NCBI RefSeq assembly: GCF_003217515.1
Contig: NZ_QJSX01000007.1
Location: 16,944-80,943 of the forward strand
Reading direction: 5' to 3'
Length of the DNA: 64,000 nucleotides
Source: Deinococcus yavapaiensis KR-236
GTDB taxonomy: Bacteria; Deinococcota; Deinococci; Deinococcales; Deinococcaceae
Shown here: one piece after another, positions 16,637-23,991 of the stretch
How positions within the stretch are numbered: the first letter of the stretch is position 1
Layout: each line of letters begins with the position of its first letter
Program-made: the position numbers and the translations under genes
Notes under the pieces: model-generated
The model's input: only the letters and a program-made list of their open reading frames with translations
Told to the model about the DNA's origin: nothing
Databases searched by the model: none

Positions 16637-17770
16637 GTGCTTGAGACTTCGAGTGACTTGCTGGCCGCCCTCGTCCGCATCGACTCCACCAATCCCGCCC
16701 TCGTTCCCGGCGCGCCCGGCGAACGCCGAATCGCTCGGTTCGTCGCCGAGTGGCTCGCGGCCCACGACATCGAAGCCGAACTCGACGAATCCACCGAGGG
16801 ACGTCCCAGCGTCATCGCCACCGTCAAAGGCACGGGCGGCGGACGCTCCCTCATCCTCTGCGCCCACCTCGACACCGTCGGCACCGAAGGGATGCCCGAC
16901 CCCTTCGACCCCACCACGCGTGACGGACGCATGTACGGACGCGGCACCTACGACATGAAAGGCGGCCTCGCCGCCTGCCTCCTCGCCCTCCTGGACGCCA
17001 AGAACGCGAAGCTGCGCGGCGACGTCATCCTCACCGCCGTCGCCGACGAGGAGCACGCCAGTCTCGGCATGCAGTCCGTCTTGCAACGCGTCACCGCCGA
17101 CGCCGCCATCGTCACCGAACCCACCGAACTCGACGTCTGCATCGCCCACAAGGGCTTCACGTGGCACGAAATCACCACCTTCGGACGCGCCGCCCACGGC
17201 TCCCGCCCCGACCTCGGCGTCGACGCCATCACTCACATGGGCCGCGTCCTCGCGGGCCTCGAAAGCCTCGGGCGCGCCCTCACCACTCGCGAGCCGCACC
17301 CGTTGCTCGGCCACGCCTCCCTGCACGCCTCCCTGATCCACGGAGGACAGGAACTCTCCAGCTACCCCGAACGCTGCACCCTACTGATCGAGCGACGCAC
17401 CCTGCCCGGCGAAACCCCCGAGGACGTCACCCGCGACATCGACGCGCTCCTGAGCGACCTGCGCTCCGACGCGGCCTTTCACGCCGAGCACCGCCTCACC
17501 CTCGCCCGCGATCCGTTCGGCGTCTCTCCGGACGAAGCCATCGTCCACGCGCTTCGCGAGGCCGCCACGAACGTGCTCGACGCCGCTCCGAAGCTGATCG
17601 GGCAGACCTTCTGGATGGACGCCGCCTTCCTCGCGGCCGCCGGCATCCCCACCGTCGTGTTCGGCCCGCGCGGCGCGGGCGCGCACGCGACCGAAGAATG
17701 GGTGGACCTCGCCTCCGTCGACCGCTGCCGAGACATCCTCACCGCCACCCTCCGCGACTTCTGCGCCTGA
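16637..17770 (+). CDS. M20 family metallopeptidase/amidohydrolase (ArgE/DapE-like, YgeY-like)
   Basis: A 377-residue zinc hydrolase of the M20 family (ArgE/DapE/aminoacylase type), which cleaves N-acyl or peptide bonds of amino-acid derivatives. Metal and catalytic motifs are present: LCAHLDTVGTEG (H-x-D), YGRGTYDMKGG (bridging Asp) and VADEEHASLG (the Glu-Glu pair). The central lid domain starts near HKGFTWHEITTFGRAAHGS. The GTG is placed by the leaderless promoter. The next gene starts 22 bases after the stop. In E. coli, the related genes ygeX (ammonia-lyase) and ygeY (M20 hydrolase) are also neighbours, so the two products probably work in one catabolic route. Confidence 0.88.
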   Translation: MLETSSDLLAALVRIDSTNPALVPGAPGERRIARFVAEWLAAHDIEAELDESTEGRPSVIATVKGTGGGRSLILCAHLDTVGTEGMPDPFDPTTRDGRMYGRGTYDMKGGLAACLLALLDAKNAKLRGDVILTAVADEEHASLGMQSVLQRVTADAAIVTEPTELDVCIAHKGFTWHEITTFGRAAHGSRPDLGVDAITHMGRVLAGLESLGRALTTREPHPLLGHASLHASLIHGGQELSSYPERCTLLIERRTLPGETPEDVTRDIDALLSDLRSDAAFHAEHRLTLARDPFGVSPDEAIVHALREAATNVLDAAPKLIGQTFWMDAAFLAAAGIPTVVFGPRGAGAHATEEWVDLASVDRCRDILTATLRDFCA

Positions 17771-17792
17771 CCCCCGCTCGAAAGGAGCTTCG

Positions 17793-18941
17793 ATGCCTAC
17801 CAGCGATTCGGCGCGCGCGCACTTCAACGCGAACGTCACGACCTTTCCCACGGCCGTCAACCCGCAAGTGCAGGACTTCCACCGTAAACTTCCCGGCTAC
17901 GACCGCACGCCCCTCGTCCGAGCGCCACACCTGGCCGAGGCGCTCGGCGTGCGTGAAGCCTGGGTGAAGGACGAATCGAGCCGCCTCGGCTTGCCCGCTT
18001 ACAAGATCCTCGGCGCGTCCTGGGCGACGTACCGGGAACTCGACACGCGCTTCGGTCCCTTCGAATCGTGGAGCACCTTGAGCGAACTCGCCGAGCAGCT
18101 TCGCGCGCACCGTCCACTCACGCTCGTCGCGGCCACGGACGGCAACCACGGCCGCGCCGTCGCCCACGTCGCCCGCCTTCTCGGCCTCGACGCGCACATC
18201 CTCGTTCCGCACGACATGGTCCCGGCCCGCATCGACGCCATCGCGGCGGAAGGAGCGCGCGTGGACGTCGTGCGAGGCTCTTACGACGAAGCCGTTCGTG
18301 CGGCGGCGCGGCACGCGGACGCTCGTCACCTCGTGATCAGCGACACCGCCTGGAGCGGTTACGAACGCGTTCCGACCTGGGTGATCGAAGGATACGCGAC
18401 GATCTTCTCGGAAATCGACGCGCAACTCGCCGAGCAAGGCGGTCGTCCCCCGAGCGTCGTCGCCGCTCAAATGGGCGTCGGCGCGCTCGCCGCCGCCGTC
18501 GTTCGGCACTACCGCGCGCCCGGCCGCGTGACACGAGTCGTCGGCGTGGAGCCGACCCGCGCGGATTGCGTGCTGCGATCCCTCGAAGCAGGGAAACCCA
18601 CCGAGGTTCCCGGGCCGCACTCGTCGATCATGGCGGGCCTCAACTGCGGCAACACCTCGCCGCTCGCGTGGCCGGTTCTACGCGACGGTCTGAGCGCGAG
18701 CGTCGCGATTCCCGACGCTCGCGCCGAGGAGGCGATGCGGCTGCTCGCGCTCGACGGCGTGACCTCCGGAGAAAGCGGCGCGGCCGGAGCGGGCGGCCTG
18801 CTCGAACTTCTGGCGGGCACGTTCGCCTCCTCGGCGCGCGAAGCGCTGGGTGTGACGAAGGACAGCACGGTGCTGGTGATCTCGACGGAAGGCGCGACGG
18901 ACCCCGAGGCGTACGCGCGCATCGTTGGAACGAAAAGCTGA
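17793..18941 (+). CDS. dpaL: Diaminopropionate ammonia-lyase-like PLP enzyme
   Basis: A 382-residue fold-type II PLP enzyme of the diaminopropionate ammonia-lyase (YgeX/DpaL) group, which converts 2,3-diaminopropionate to pyruvate and ammonia. The PLP lysine is in LPAYKILGASWA, the substrate loop in ATDGNHGRAVAHVA, and the phosphate-binding region is a Gly-rich MGVGALAAAV. Late motifs TSGESGAAGAGGLLELL also match. It has an AAGGAG site and sits 22 bases after the M20 gene, followed by a strong terminator. A role in using a diamino acid released by the M20 hydrolase is inferred. Related ammonia-lyases with other substrates cannot be excluded. Confidence 0.85.
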   Translation: MPTSDSARAHFNANVTTFPTAVNPQVQDFHRKLPGYDRTPLVRAPHLAEALGVREAWVKDESSRLGLPAYKILGASWATYRELDTRFGPFESWSTLSELAEQLRAHRPLTLVAATDGNHGRAVAHVARLLGLDAHILVPHDMVPARIDAIAAEGARVDVVRGSYDEAVRAAARHADARHLVISDTAWSGYERVPTWVIEGYATIFSEIDAQLAEQGGRPPSVVAAQMGVGALAAAVVRHYRAPGRVTRVVGVEPTRADCVLRSLEAGKPTEVPGPHSSIMAGLNCGNTSPLAWPVLRDGLSASVAIPDARAEEAMRLLALDGVTSGESGAAGAGGLLELLAGTFASSAREALGVTKDSTVLVISTEGATDPEAYARIVGTKS

Positions 18942-18954
18942 CCCGACCTCCACG

Positions 18955-18990
18955 CGGGCCGCTTAACGCTTCGAAGCGTTAAGCGGCCCG
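18955..18990 (+). terminator. Terminator of the peptidase/ammonia-lyase operon
   Basis: A perfect 17-base-pair stem (18955-18971 with 18974-18990) with a 2-base centre, 13 bases after the stop. There is no T run. Confidence 0.7.
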
Positions 18991-19193
18991 TGTGACATCA
19001 CGTCTCGGCTCGAACTCGAAGGGACGAAGCCCGGGCGGACGCGAAACAGCACGCCTCGGAATTCCCGATCGCGCCCTTCGGTGTCGAAGGAGGCCTACGC
19101 GAGTCGTGAATATCTCGTACGCGGCGCTTGAACACGGCACGGCGACACTGTCGCCATCAGAAGCGAGACCGCTTCACCTCAAGGAGACTCCCC

Positions 19194-19652
19194 ATGACCC
19201 GCACGATCCGCACGCTCGCCCTCGCCGCCCTCACCCTCACCACCGGCCTCGCCTCGGCGTCCAGCGTCTTGTCGTACGTCGCCACGTACGACGCGCAAGG
19301 CTACTACAGCAACGTCGCCACCTTGGACGCCAATCAAAACGGTGTCACCACCAGCCTCTTCGTGCCCGCCAGTCTGCTGGGCCTCGACGACGTCTCCGGC
19401 ACGGACGAGAGCGGCAGCGTACAACTCACGGCCATCACGACGTCGGTCAGTGGAGTGTCATTCGACCTGAACGCCGCCTCCATCGCGTCGACCGCTCTGC
19501 AAGACGGCATGCTGCGCGTGGACGTGATCGCGTACAGCGACGGGTGGCAAGGCAACGGCGTGTACCCGGTGGTGTTGACGTTGAAGAACACGTCCACGGG
19601 GCAGAGCGTGGACGTGCAAGCCAACGTCGTCGTCACCAACAACGCCGAGTAA
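19194..19652 (+). CDS. Small secreted protein of unknown function
   Basis: A 152-residue protein with a clear signal peptide (TIRTLALAALTLTTGLASA, cleavage near residue 22). The mature part is rich in Ser, Thr, Val and Asn and looks all-beta. I do not recognise a family. The ATG at 19194 follows AAGGAGA; an earlier in-frame ATG at 19128 would bury the signal peptide. It is followed in the same direction by another exported protein at 19781. Confidence 0.75.
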   Translation: MTRTIRTLALAALTLTTGLASASSVLSYVATYDAQGYYSNVATLDANQNGVTTSLFVPASLLGLDDVSGTDESGSVQLTAITTSVSGVSFDLNAASIASTALQDGMLRVDVIAYSDGWQGNGVYPVVLTLKNTSTGQSVDVQANVVVTNNAE

Positions 19653-19780
19653 CGGGCGGGAAGCACAGCTTTCACATCCTCGCCAGTTTTGAACACGCCC
19701 TGCACGGCTTTTGAACGACCTTCTCGCAGAATCACACCAGGTGGACCCAAGACGCCACCCGACCCACAAGGAGACCGAAC

Positions 19781-20545
19781 ATGACCGACCCCAAGAAACT
19801 GCTCGTTCCCGTCCTCGCCACCCTGCTCGCCAGCAGCGCTTTCGCCGCCACGCAAGCACAAAACCGCTCGAATACCAATACCACGACGCCTCGAACCAAC
19901 ACGCAAACGCAGCAAGCACCCCAGCAACGCGGCGACCGCCCCGCGCCGCGCGGTCCGCTCACGGTGAAGTACTACGCCGGCAATCCCCTCGAGGGCGGCA
20001 AAGTCCTCTCTACCGCCACGATTCAACCGCCCGCACAAAACGCCACGACGCCCACCAATCCGTTCGCGAACGCGCCGAAAGGCACGACGCACGTCGCCAT
20101 CAGCGACGGATTCGGCACGCGCATTTTGACCCTCCAGGACGCGCAAGCCCAGCCGTTCGGAGACCGCGACGGGTTCGGTCGTGGACGCGGTGGTCCCGGC
20201 GGCTCGGGTGGCCGAGGTGACCGTGGCGCGCCGCCCGCCCGGCAGAATCAATCCGGCTCCCACGACCAACCGGGGACGTCGCAGAACGGACGCGTGAACC
20301 GCGACGACGCGAACGGATTGCGCTTGCCGGGCTTGCGCGACGCGAGCAGCGTGACCTTCTACGCCGCCAATCCGCTCACGGGTGGTCAAGCGCTGACGAC
20401 CGTCAAGCTGAGCAACCCGGTCACGACGCAACAGCAGCAAGCGCTGACGCAAGCGGCGGCGAAAGCGAAATTCGCCGTGATTCAACGCGGCAACGGCGAC
20501 ACCATGATCGTCGACCTCAGCGCCCAGCCGACCGCGCCTCGCTGA
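19781..20545 (+). CDS. Secreted protein with two related beta repeats and a Gly/Arg-rich linker
   Basis: A 254-residue exported protein (signal peptide LLVPVLATLLASSAFAA) with an AAGGAG site. Two segments are related: residues about 55-120 (VKYYAGNPLEGGKVLSTATI) and about 185-245 (VTFYAANPLTGGQALTTVKL). They are joined by a low-complexity linker rich in Gly, Arg, Asp and Gln (GFGRGRGGPGGSGGRGDRG). No known family is recognised. A hairpin terminator follows 20 bases after the stop. The two repeats suggest an internal duplication. Confidence 0.75.
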   Translation: MTDPKKLLVPVLATLLASSAFAATQAQNRSNTNTTTPRTNTQTQQAPQQRGDRPAPRGPLTVKYYAGNPLEGGKVLSTATIQPPAQNATTPTNPFANAPKGTTHVAISDGFGTRILTLQDAQAQPFGDRDGFGRGRGGPGGSGGRGDRGAPPARQNQSGSHDQPGTSQNGRVNRDDANGLRLPGLRDASSVTFYAANPLTGGQALTTVKLSNPVTTQQQQALTQAAAKAKFAVIQRGNGDTMIVDLSAQPTAPR

Positions 20546-20565
20546 TCTCCGTCCGTCCTCCGATA

Positions 20566-20587
20566 GGGGCGCCCGTTCGGGCGCCCC
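20566..20587 (+). terminator. Hairpin terminator after the repeat-containing secreted protein
   Basis: A perfect 10-base-pair GC-rich stem (20566-20575 with 20578-20587) with a 2-base loop, followed by TTC. Confidence 0.7.
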
Positions 20588-20992
20588 TTCGACGTCGAAA
20601 AGGAATGTCCGCGCGTGCCGATCGCCCTTCTCACGGCGCTCTTCTTGCTCGCGCCTTCGTCGCTCGAAGTCCCCGGCCCGTCGGTGCCCGCCCAGGAGCG
20701 ACTTCGATGACGAGGGCACCGCGGCGTTCTCACGTGACCGGCTCGACCTCCCACTATGAAGCGGGACGTCGTCAGGTTCATCCGCGAACGACGAAAGGAC
20801 GAAGGCCACGAACGTCGAAATCGACGATGTGCAAGTCGACGTTCTGCCCTACCGTGAGAGTGTGCCCCGTGAACGACGAAGTGCGCCAAGAGCTCGAAGG
20901 AAGCCGACCGTGCCACGAACGAGACAGCCGACCCAACCGATGACCGCGAAGGAGCCGGGACGTCAATGCGAGCGTCACGCGAGGAGGACGCC
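20588..20992. other. About 400 bases without a convincing gene
   Basis: Open frames here (for example 20605-20943 on the plus strand) are rich in Arg, Ser and Pro, lack a good start site and look like chance frames. A GTG at 20615 opens a 31-codon frame with a hydrophobic start, but it has poor ribosome binding site spacing. The only clear signal is the GAGGAGG site at the right end that serves the tautomerase. Confidence 0.5.
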
Positions 20993-21382
20993 ATGACCCA
21001 AATGAAGATTTACGGCCACCGAGCCCACCTCGGGCCGCGCCGCGCCGCCGTTTCGGATACTCTGCACCGCGCGGCCGTGCAAGCTTTCACCCTTCCCGAG
21101 GACAAACGCTTCCACCGCTTCTTCCTCCTGGACGAGGAGGACTTCGTGACGCCCGCCGACCGTGACGGCACGTACACCATCATCGAGGTGCTGTTGTTCA
21201 CGGGACGGAGCCTCGCTGCCAAGCACGCCTTCCTCACGCTCGTGTTCGACCTCTTCGCGCGTGACTTGAACATCGAGCCTCGCAACGTCGAGGTGGTGCT
21301 GCTCGAAGCGCCTCGCGAGCACTGGGGAATTCGTGGCGTCACGGGCGATCAGCTCACGCTGCCTTACCAAGTCGACGTCTGA
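20993..21382 (+). CDS. Tautomerase family protein
   Basis: A 129-residue protein of the tautomerase (4-oxalocrotonate tautomerase/MIF-like) superfamily, in the longer form with two fused beta-alpha-beta units: MKIYGHRAHLGPRRAAVSD..., then YTIIEVLLFTGRSLAAKHAF. The closing segment EAPREHWGIRGVTGDQL is typical of this subgroup. The start at 20993 follows GAGGAGG at the right distance; a longer start at 20966 has none. The substrate is unknown. It is convergent with the exported protein at 21389. Confidence 0.85.
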   Translation: MTQMKIYGHRAHLGPRRAAVSDTLHRAAVQAFTLPEDKRFHRFFLLDEEDFVTPADRDGTYTIIEVLLFTGRSLAAKHAFLTLVFDLFARDLNIEPRNVEVVLLEAPREHWGIRGVTGDQLTLPYQVDV

Positions 21383-21388
21383 GCGCAC

Positions 21389-22279
21389 TCAAGGCTGAGC
21401 GAAGGACGGGAAGGCGAGGGAACGAAGGACGTCCTGCGCGGCGACGTTCGCGAGCCCACCGAGGCGCCACGCCGTCGGCACGATCGGCCGCTGGAAGCGC
21501 ACGAAGTCCACGCGGCCCCGCAAGTCCGGTTGACCGTCGGGTAGGACGTGGCCGTTCGCCCACGCGGGCTGGTACGCGCCGCGCTGCAAGAACTTCAAGA
21601 TGGTGTCGTAGTCCGTGTAGGCGTTCACGCCCACTTGCAACGTCGCGGGCAGATCCGGCCGCTCGAAGACGCGGTGAAGCGCCCACGCTTCTCCCTCGAA
21701 GCGATGAAGCAGCACGAACGACGCGCCGATTCGCGCGAGCCTCAACTCCACCCAGCCGGGACGCGCGGGCGTGAGTTCCAACGTCGACGCGCTGCGCACG
21801 GTGGTCTTGGCTTCGAATTGCGAGACGCCGCCGTCGCCCGTCCCGACCGTCAAGAAAAGCCAGTTCTCGTGCCCGGCGCTCCACGAAGCCGCCGTGTCCG
21901 AACGTGGAGCGCGCGCCATCAAACCGAGCAGCGAAAACGCCCTGTCCGGCACGCCGCCGCGCCGCCCCGTCACGAGGACCCGCGTCGTCACCACGAAATC
22001 CCCGGTGACGAGCTTGAACAGGAACGGCGCCTGCCAGTCTGCGTACCACTCGCTCGTTTGCGGTTCGACGTACAACTCGCCGGGAAACGTGGCGTTCACG
22101 TCGAGGGCCTTCCAACGGCTCGGCCAGCCTTCGACTTCGTCGGCGCGCCGCCACGACGACAAGGTCCGCGCGTCGGTGAACTCGTCGCTCAAAGGCGTCA
22201 AGTCATCGGCGGCGAGCGCGGGTACGGCGCCGCTCAGCAAGGCGGCGAGGAGAATTCGGCACAGCGATCGTGCGGACAT
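21389..22279 (-). CDS. Exported protein with a concanavalin-like (DUF1349-type) beta-sandwich
   Basis: A 296-residue protein with a signal peptide (LCRILLAALLSGAVPALAA). The mature region (DEFTDARTLSSW...; GDFVVTTRVLV; SLLGLMARAP; WLFLTVGTGDGG) resembles the concanavalin A-like/DUF1349 sandwich found in secreted carbohydrate-associated proteins. A binding or hydrolytic role cannot be decided from sequence. The ATG follows AAGGAG. Confidence 0.7.
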   Translation of the reverse strand: MSARSLCRILLAALLSGAVPALAADDLTPLSDEFTDARTLSSWRRADEVEGWPSRWKALDVNATFPGELYVEPQTSEWYADWQAPFLFKLVTGDFVVTTRVLVTGRRGGVPDRAFSLLGLMARAPRSDTAASWSAGHENWLFLTVGTGDGGVSQFEAKTTVRSASTLELTPARPGWVELRLARIGASFVLLHRFEGEAWALHRVFERPDLPATLQVGVNAYTDYDTILKFLQRGAYQPAWANGHVLPDGQPDLRGRVDFVRFQRPIVPTAWRLGGLANVAAQDVLRSLAFPSFAQP

Positions 22280-22393
22280 GCATCGCTCCTTCCCGGACGT
22301 GCTCGTCCAGTGCCTCGACCTTACCGAACACGAGCCGAACGCGCATCGTTCATTTCAACCGAGCGAAGCGCGCGTCGTTCATCGCCTCGCCCC

Positions 22394-23746
22394 TCAGCGG
22401 TCGAGGTCCACGCGAAAGGACTCGGCGGGTTTCACGTCGCGCTCCACCCACGTTCTCAAATCGTTCCAAGCGCGCTCCGATTGCTGCGGCGTGAATCCAC
22501 AGTGCGCCGCGCCGACGGCGGGACCGAGCAGGCTCAAGACCGGCAGCGGCAAGGCCTCGTTGCGGGTCGGCAACGTCTGCTGCGCGAGGTGGCCCAACTG
22601 CTGCGCTCGCGCGACGCGCTCCCGTAACCGCTCCTCGTGCTCGTAGGACACGAGGGGATCGTACGCGTTGTGCACCGTCAGCAATTTCACGGGCATCTCG
22701 CCGATGCTGCCGAACTGGCGATTGAAGCGCGTGACGGCTTGCGGATCGGCGCGGTACCGTTGGATGCCTTCGTTCAAGGCGGCGTTTTCACGCTCGCTCA
22801 ACAAGGACGAGCGGTACCGCGTCTCGTGATTGTCGAGAATCGAACCGCCCGCGTCGGCGGTGAAGTCGTCGATACCCACCAATTGCGGCAGCAAGCTCAC
22901 GACCAGCGTGGAGAACTCCGGGCGGCTTCGAACGCCTGGAACGGCGCTGAGCGTGCGATTCAAGATTTGTGCCGCTTGACTTCGCGCGTCGAGTTTGGCG
23001 TGAACGTACAACTTCAACAAAGTCAAGGTGACGTCTCCCATCGTGGCGCTCGGCAAGGCGCGCGTGACGTCGTGCGTGCCCGGCAAGGCGTACGGCGTGT
23101 CCTCGCTGAAGTAGTTGTAGAGCGCCCGGACATGCGTGACGTAGTTGACGGTGTCCTCCCAGTCGCTGACGACGCCGCACACCGCCAACGCTCCCGCGAA
23201 CTCTCGGGGGTACCGCTGCACGGCGAGAACCACGACGCTGCCGCCCATCGAGCCGCCCGTCGCGTAGGCGCGAACGGAGCCCAAGCGGTCCGTGAAGCGC
23301 TTCAAGGCGACCGTGTTCTCGATGGCCGACGTGACCGCGAAGCCGCGTTTGTCGAAGGCGCTGTAACCGACCGCGAAGCCTTGCTCGTACACGGTCTTCA
23401 AGAGGCCCTGCGCGACTTCCGGCGTGGTCGGATCCGACGGAATCACGTCGGGCGTGCCGTTCGGATCGGTGTACCCGTGCGCGAAAAGGACCGTCTGGCG
23501 ATTCCAGGCGGGCGGGAACCGCAAGGCGAACGCGCGACCTCGCAACTTCCCGTTCACCAGCATGCCGCCGTCACGCGTGACTTCGGAAGTGAGCTCGGTG
23601 ACTTCGGCGTCGGGTGCGACCGTTTGCAGACGAAGTCGCAGCTCGGCGGCGAAAGCGGACCGTGCGGCGCTGGCGGTGAGGGGCACGGGCGTGCACGCGG
23701 TGAAGAGCAAGACGCCGAGCCAGGCGGTGGGCGGAGGAACACGCAT
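22394..23746 (-). CDS. Exported alpha/beta hydrolase (probable lipoprotein)
   Basis: A 450-residue alpha/beta hydrolase. The N-terminus has a short hydrophobic run ending FTAC (Cys18), a possible lipobox. The nucleophile elbow is GGSMGG within YATGGSMGGSVVVLA. A later Asp (NAYDPLVSYEHE) and His (GAAHCGF) complete the likely triad. The substrate is unknown; it resembles large secreted esterase or tannase-like hydrolases. The ATG is 7 bases after a TATCGT hexamer, so it is probably leaderless. It is divergent from the lipoprotein at 23992. Confidence 0.8.
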   Translation of the reverse strand: MRVPPPTAWLGVLLFTACTPVPLTASAARSAFAAELRLRLQTVAPDAEVTELTSEVTRDGGMLVNGKLRGRAFALRFPPAWNRQTVLFAHGYTDPNGTPDVIPSDPTTPEVAQGLLKTVYEQGFAVGYSAFDKRGFAVTSAIENTVALKRFTDRLGSVRAYATGGSMGGSVVVLAVQRYPREFAGALAVCGVVSDWEDTVNYVTHVRALYNYFSEDTPYALPGTHDVTRALPSATMGDVTLTLLKLYVHAKLDARSQAAQILNRTLSAVPGVRSRPEFSTLVVSLLPQLVGIDDFTADAGGSILDNHETRYRSSLLSERENAALNEGIQRYRADPQAVTRFNRQFGSIGEMPVKLLTVHNAYDPLVSYEHEERLRERVARAQQLGHLAQQTLPTRNEALPLPVLSLLGPAVGAAHCGFTPQQSERAWNDLRTWVERDVKPAESFRVDLDR

Positions 23747-23753
23747 ACAGAAA

Positions 23754-23759
23754 ACGATA
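23754..23759 (-). promoter_or_regulatory. -10 element, leaderless promoter of the alpha/beta hydrolase
   Basis: On the minus strand, TATCGT lies 7 bases before the ATG at 23746. Confidence 0.5.
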
Positions 23760-23991
23760 ATCGAAGCTCGCTCGACCCTTCCGCCATCCCGCGGCGCCGA
23801 GGCCGAGACGAGCAGGAATCAGGAAGTCGCGGCCGGCGTCATGAACCGCGGCCGGCCGACCTTCGCCGCGAAGCTTCTTCGGCGCAGTCACGTGCCACGC
23901 GCGTATCGAGCGGTCATGGCGTCACCACCGCGCCGCCCCTACCTTCGAGTCACTCGATTCCGCCCGTTCCAAGCGGGCTTCAGGAGGAACC

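Noticed and set aside
20605..20943. Possible 112-residue plus-strand protein
   Set aside because: Composition is unlike real proteins, and there is no suitably spaced ribosome binding site.
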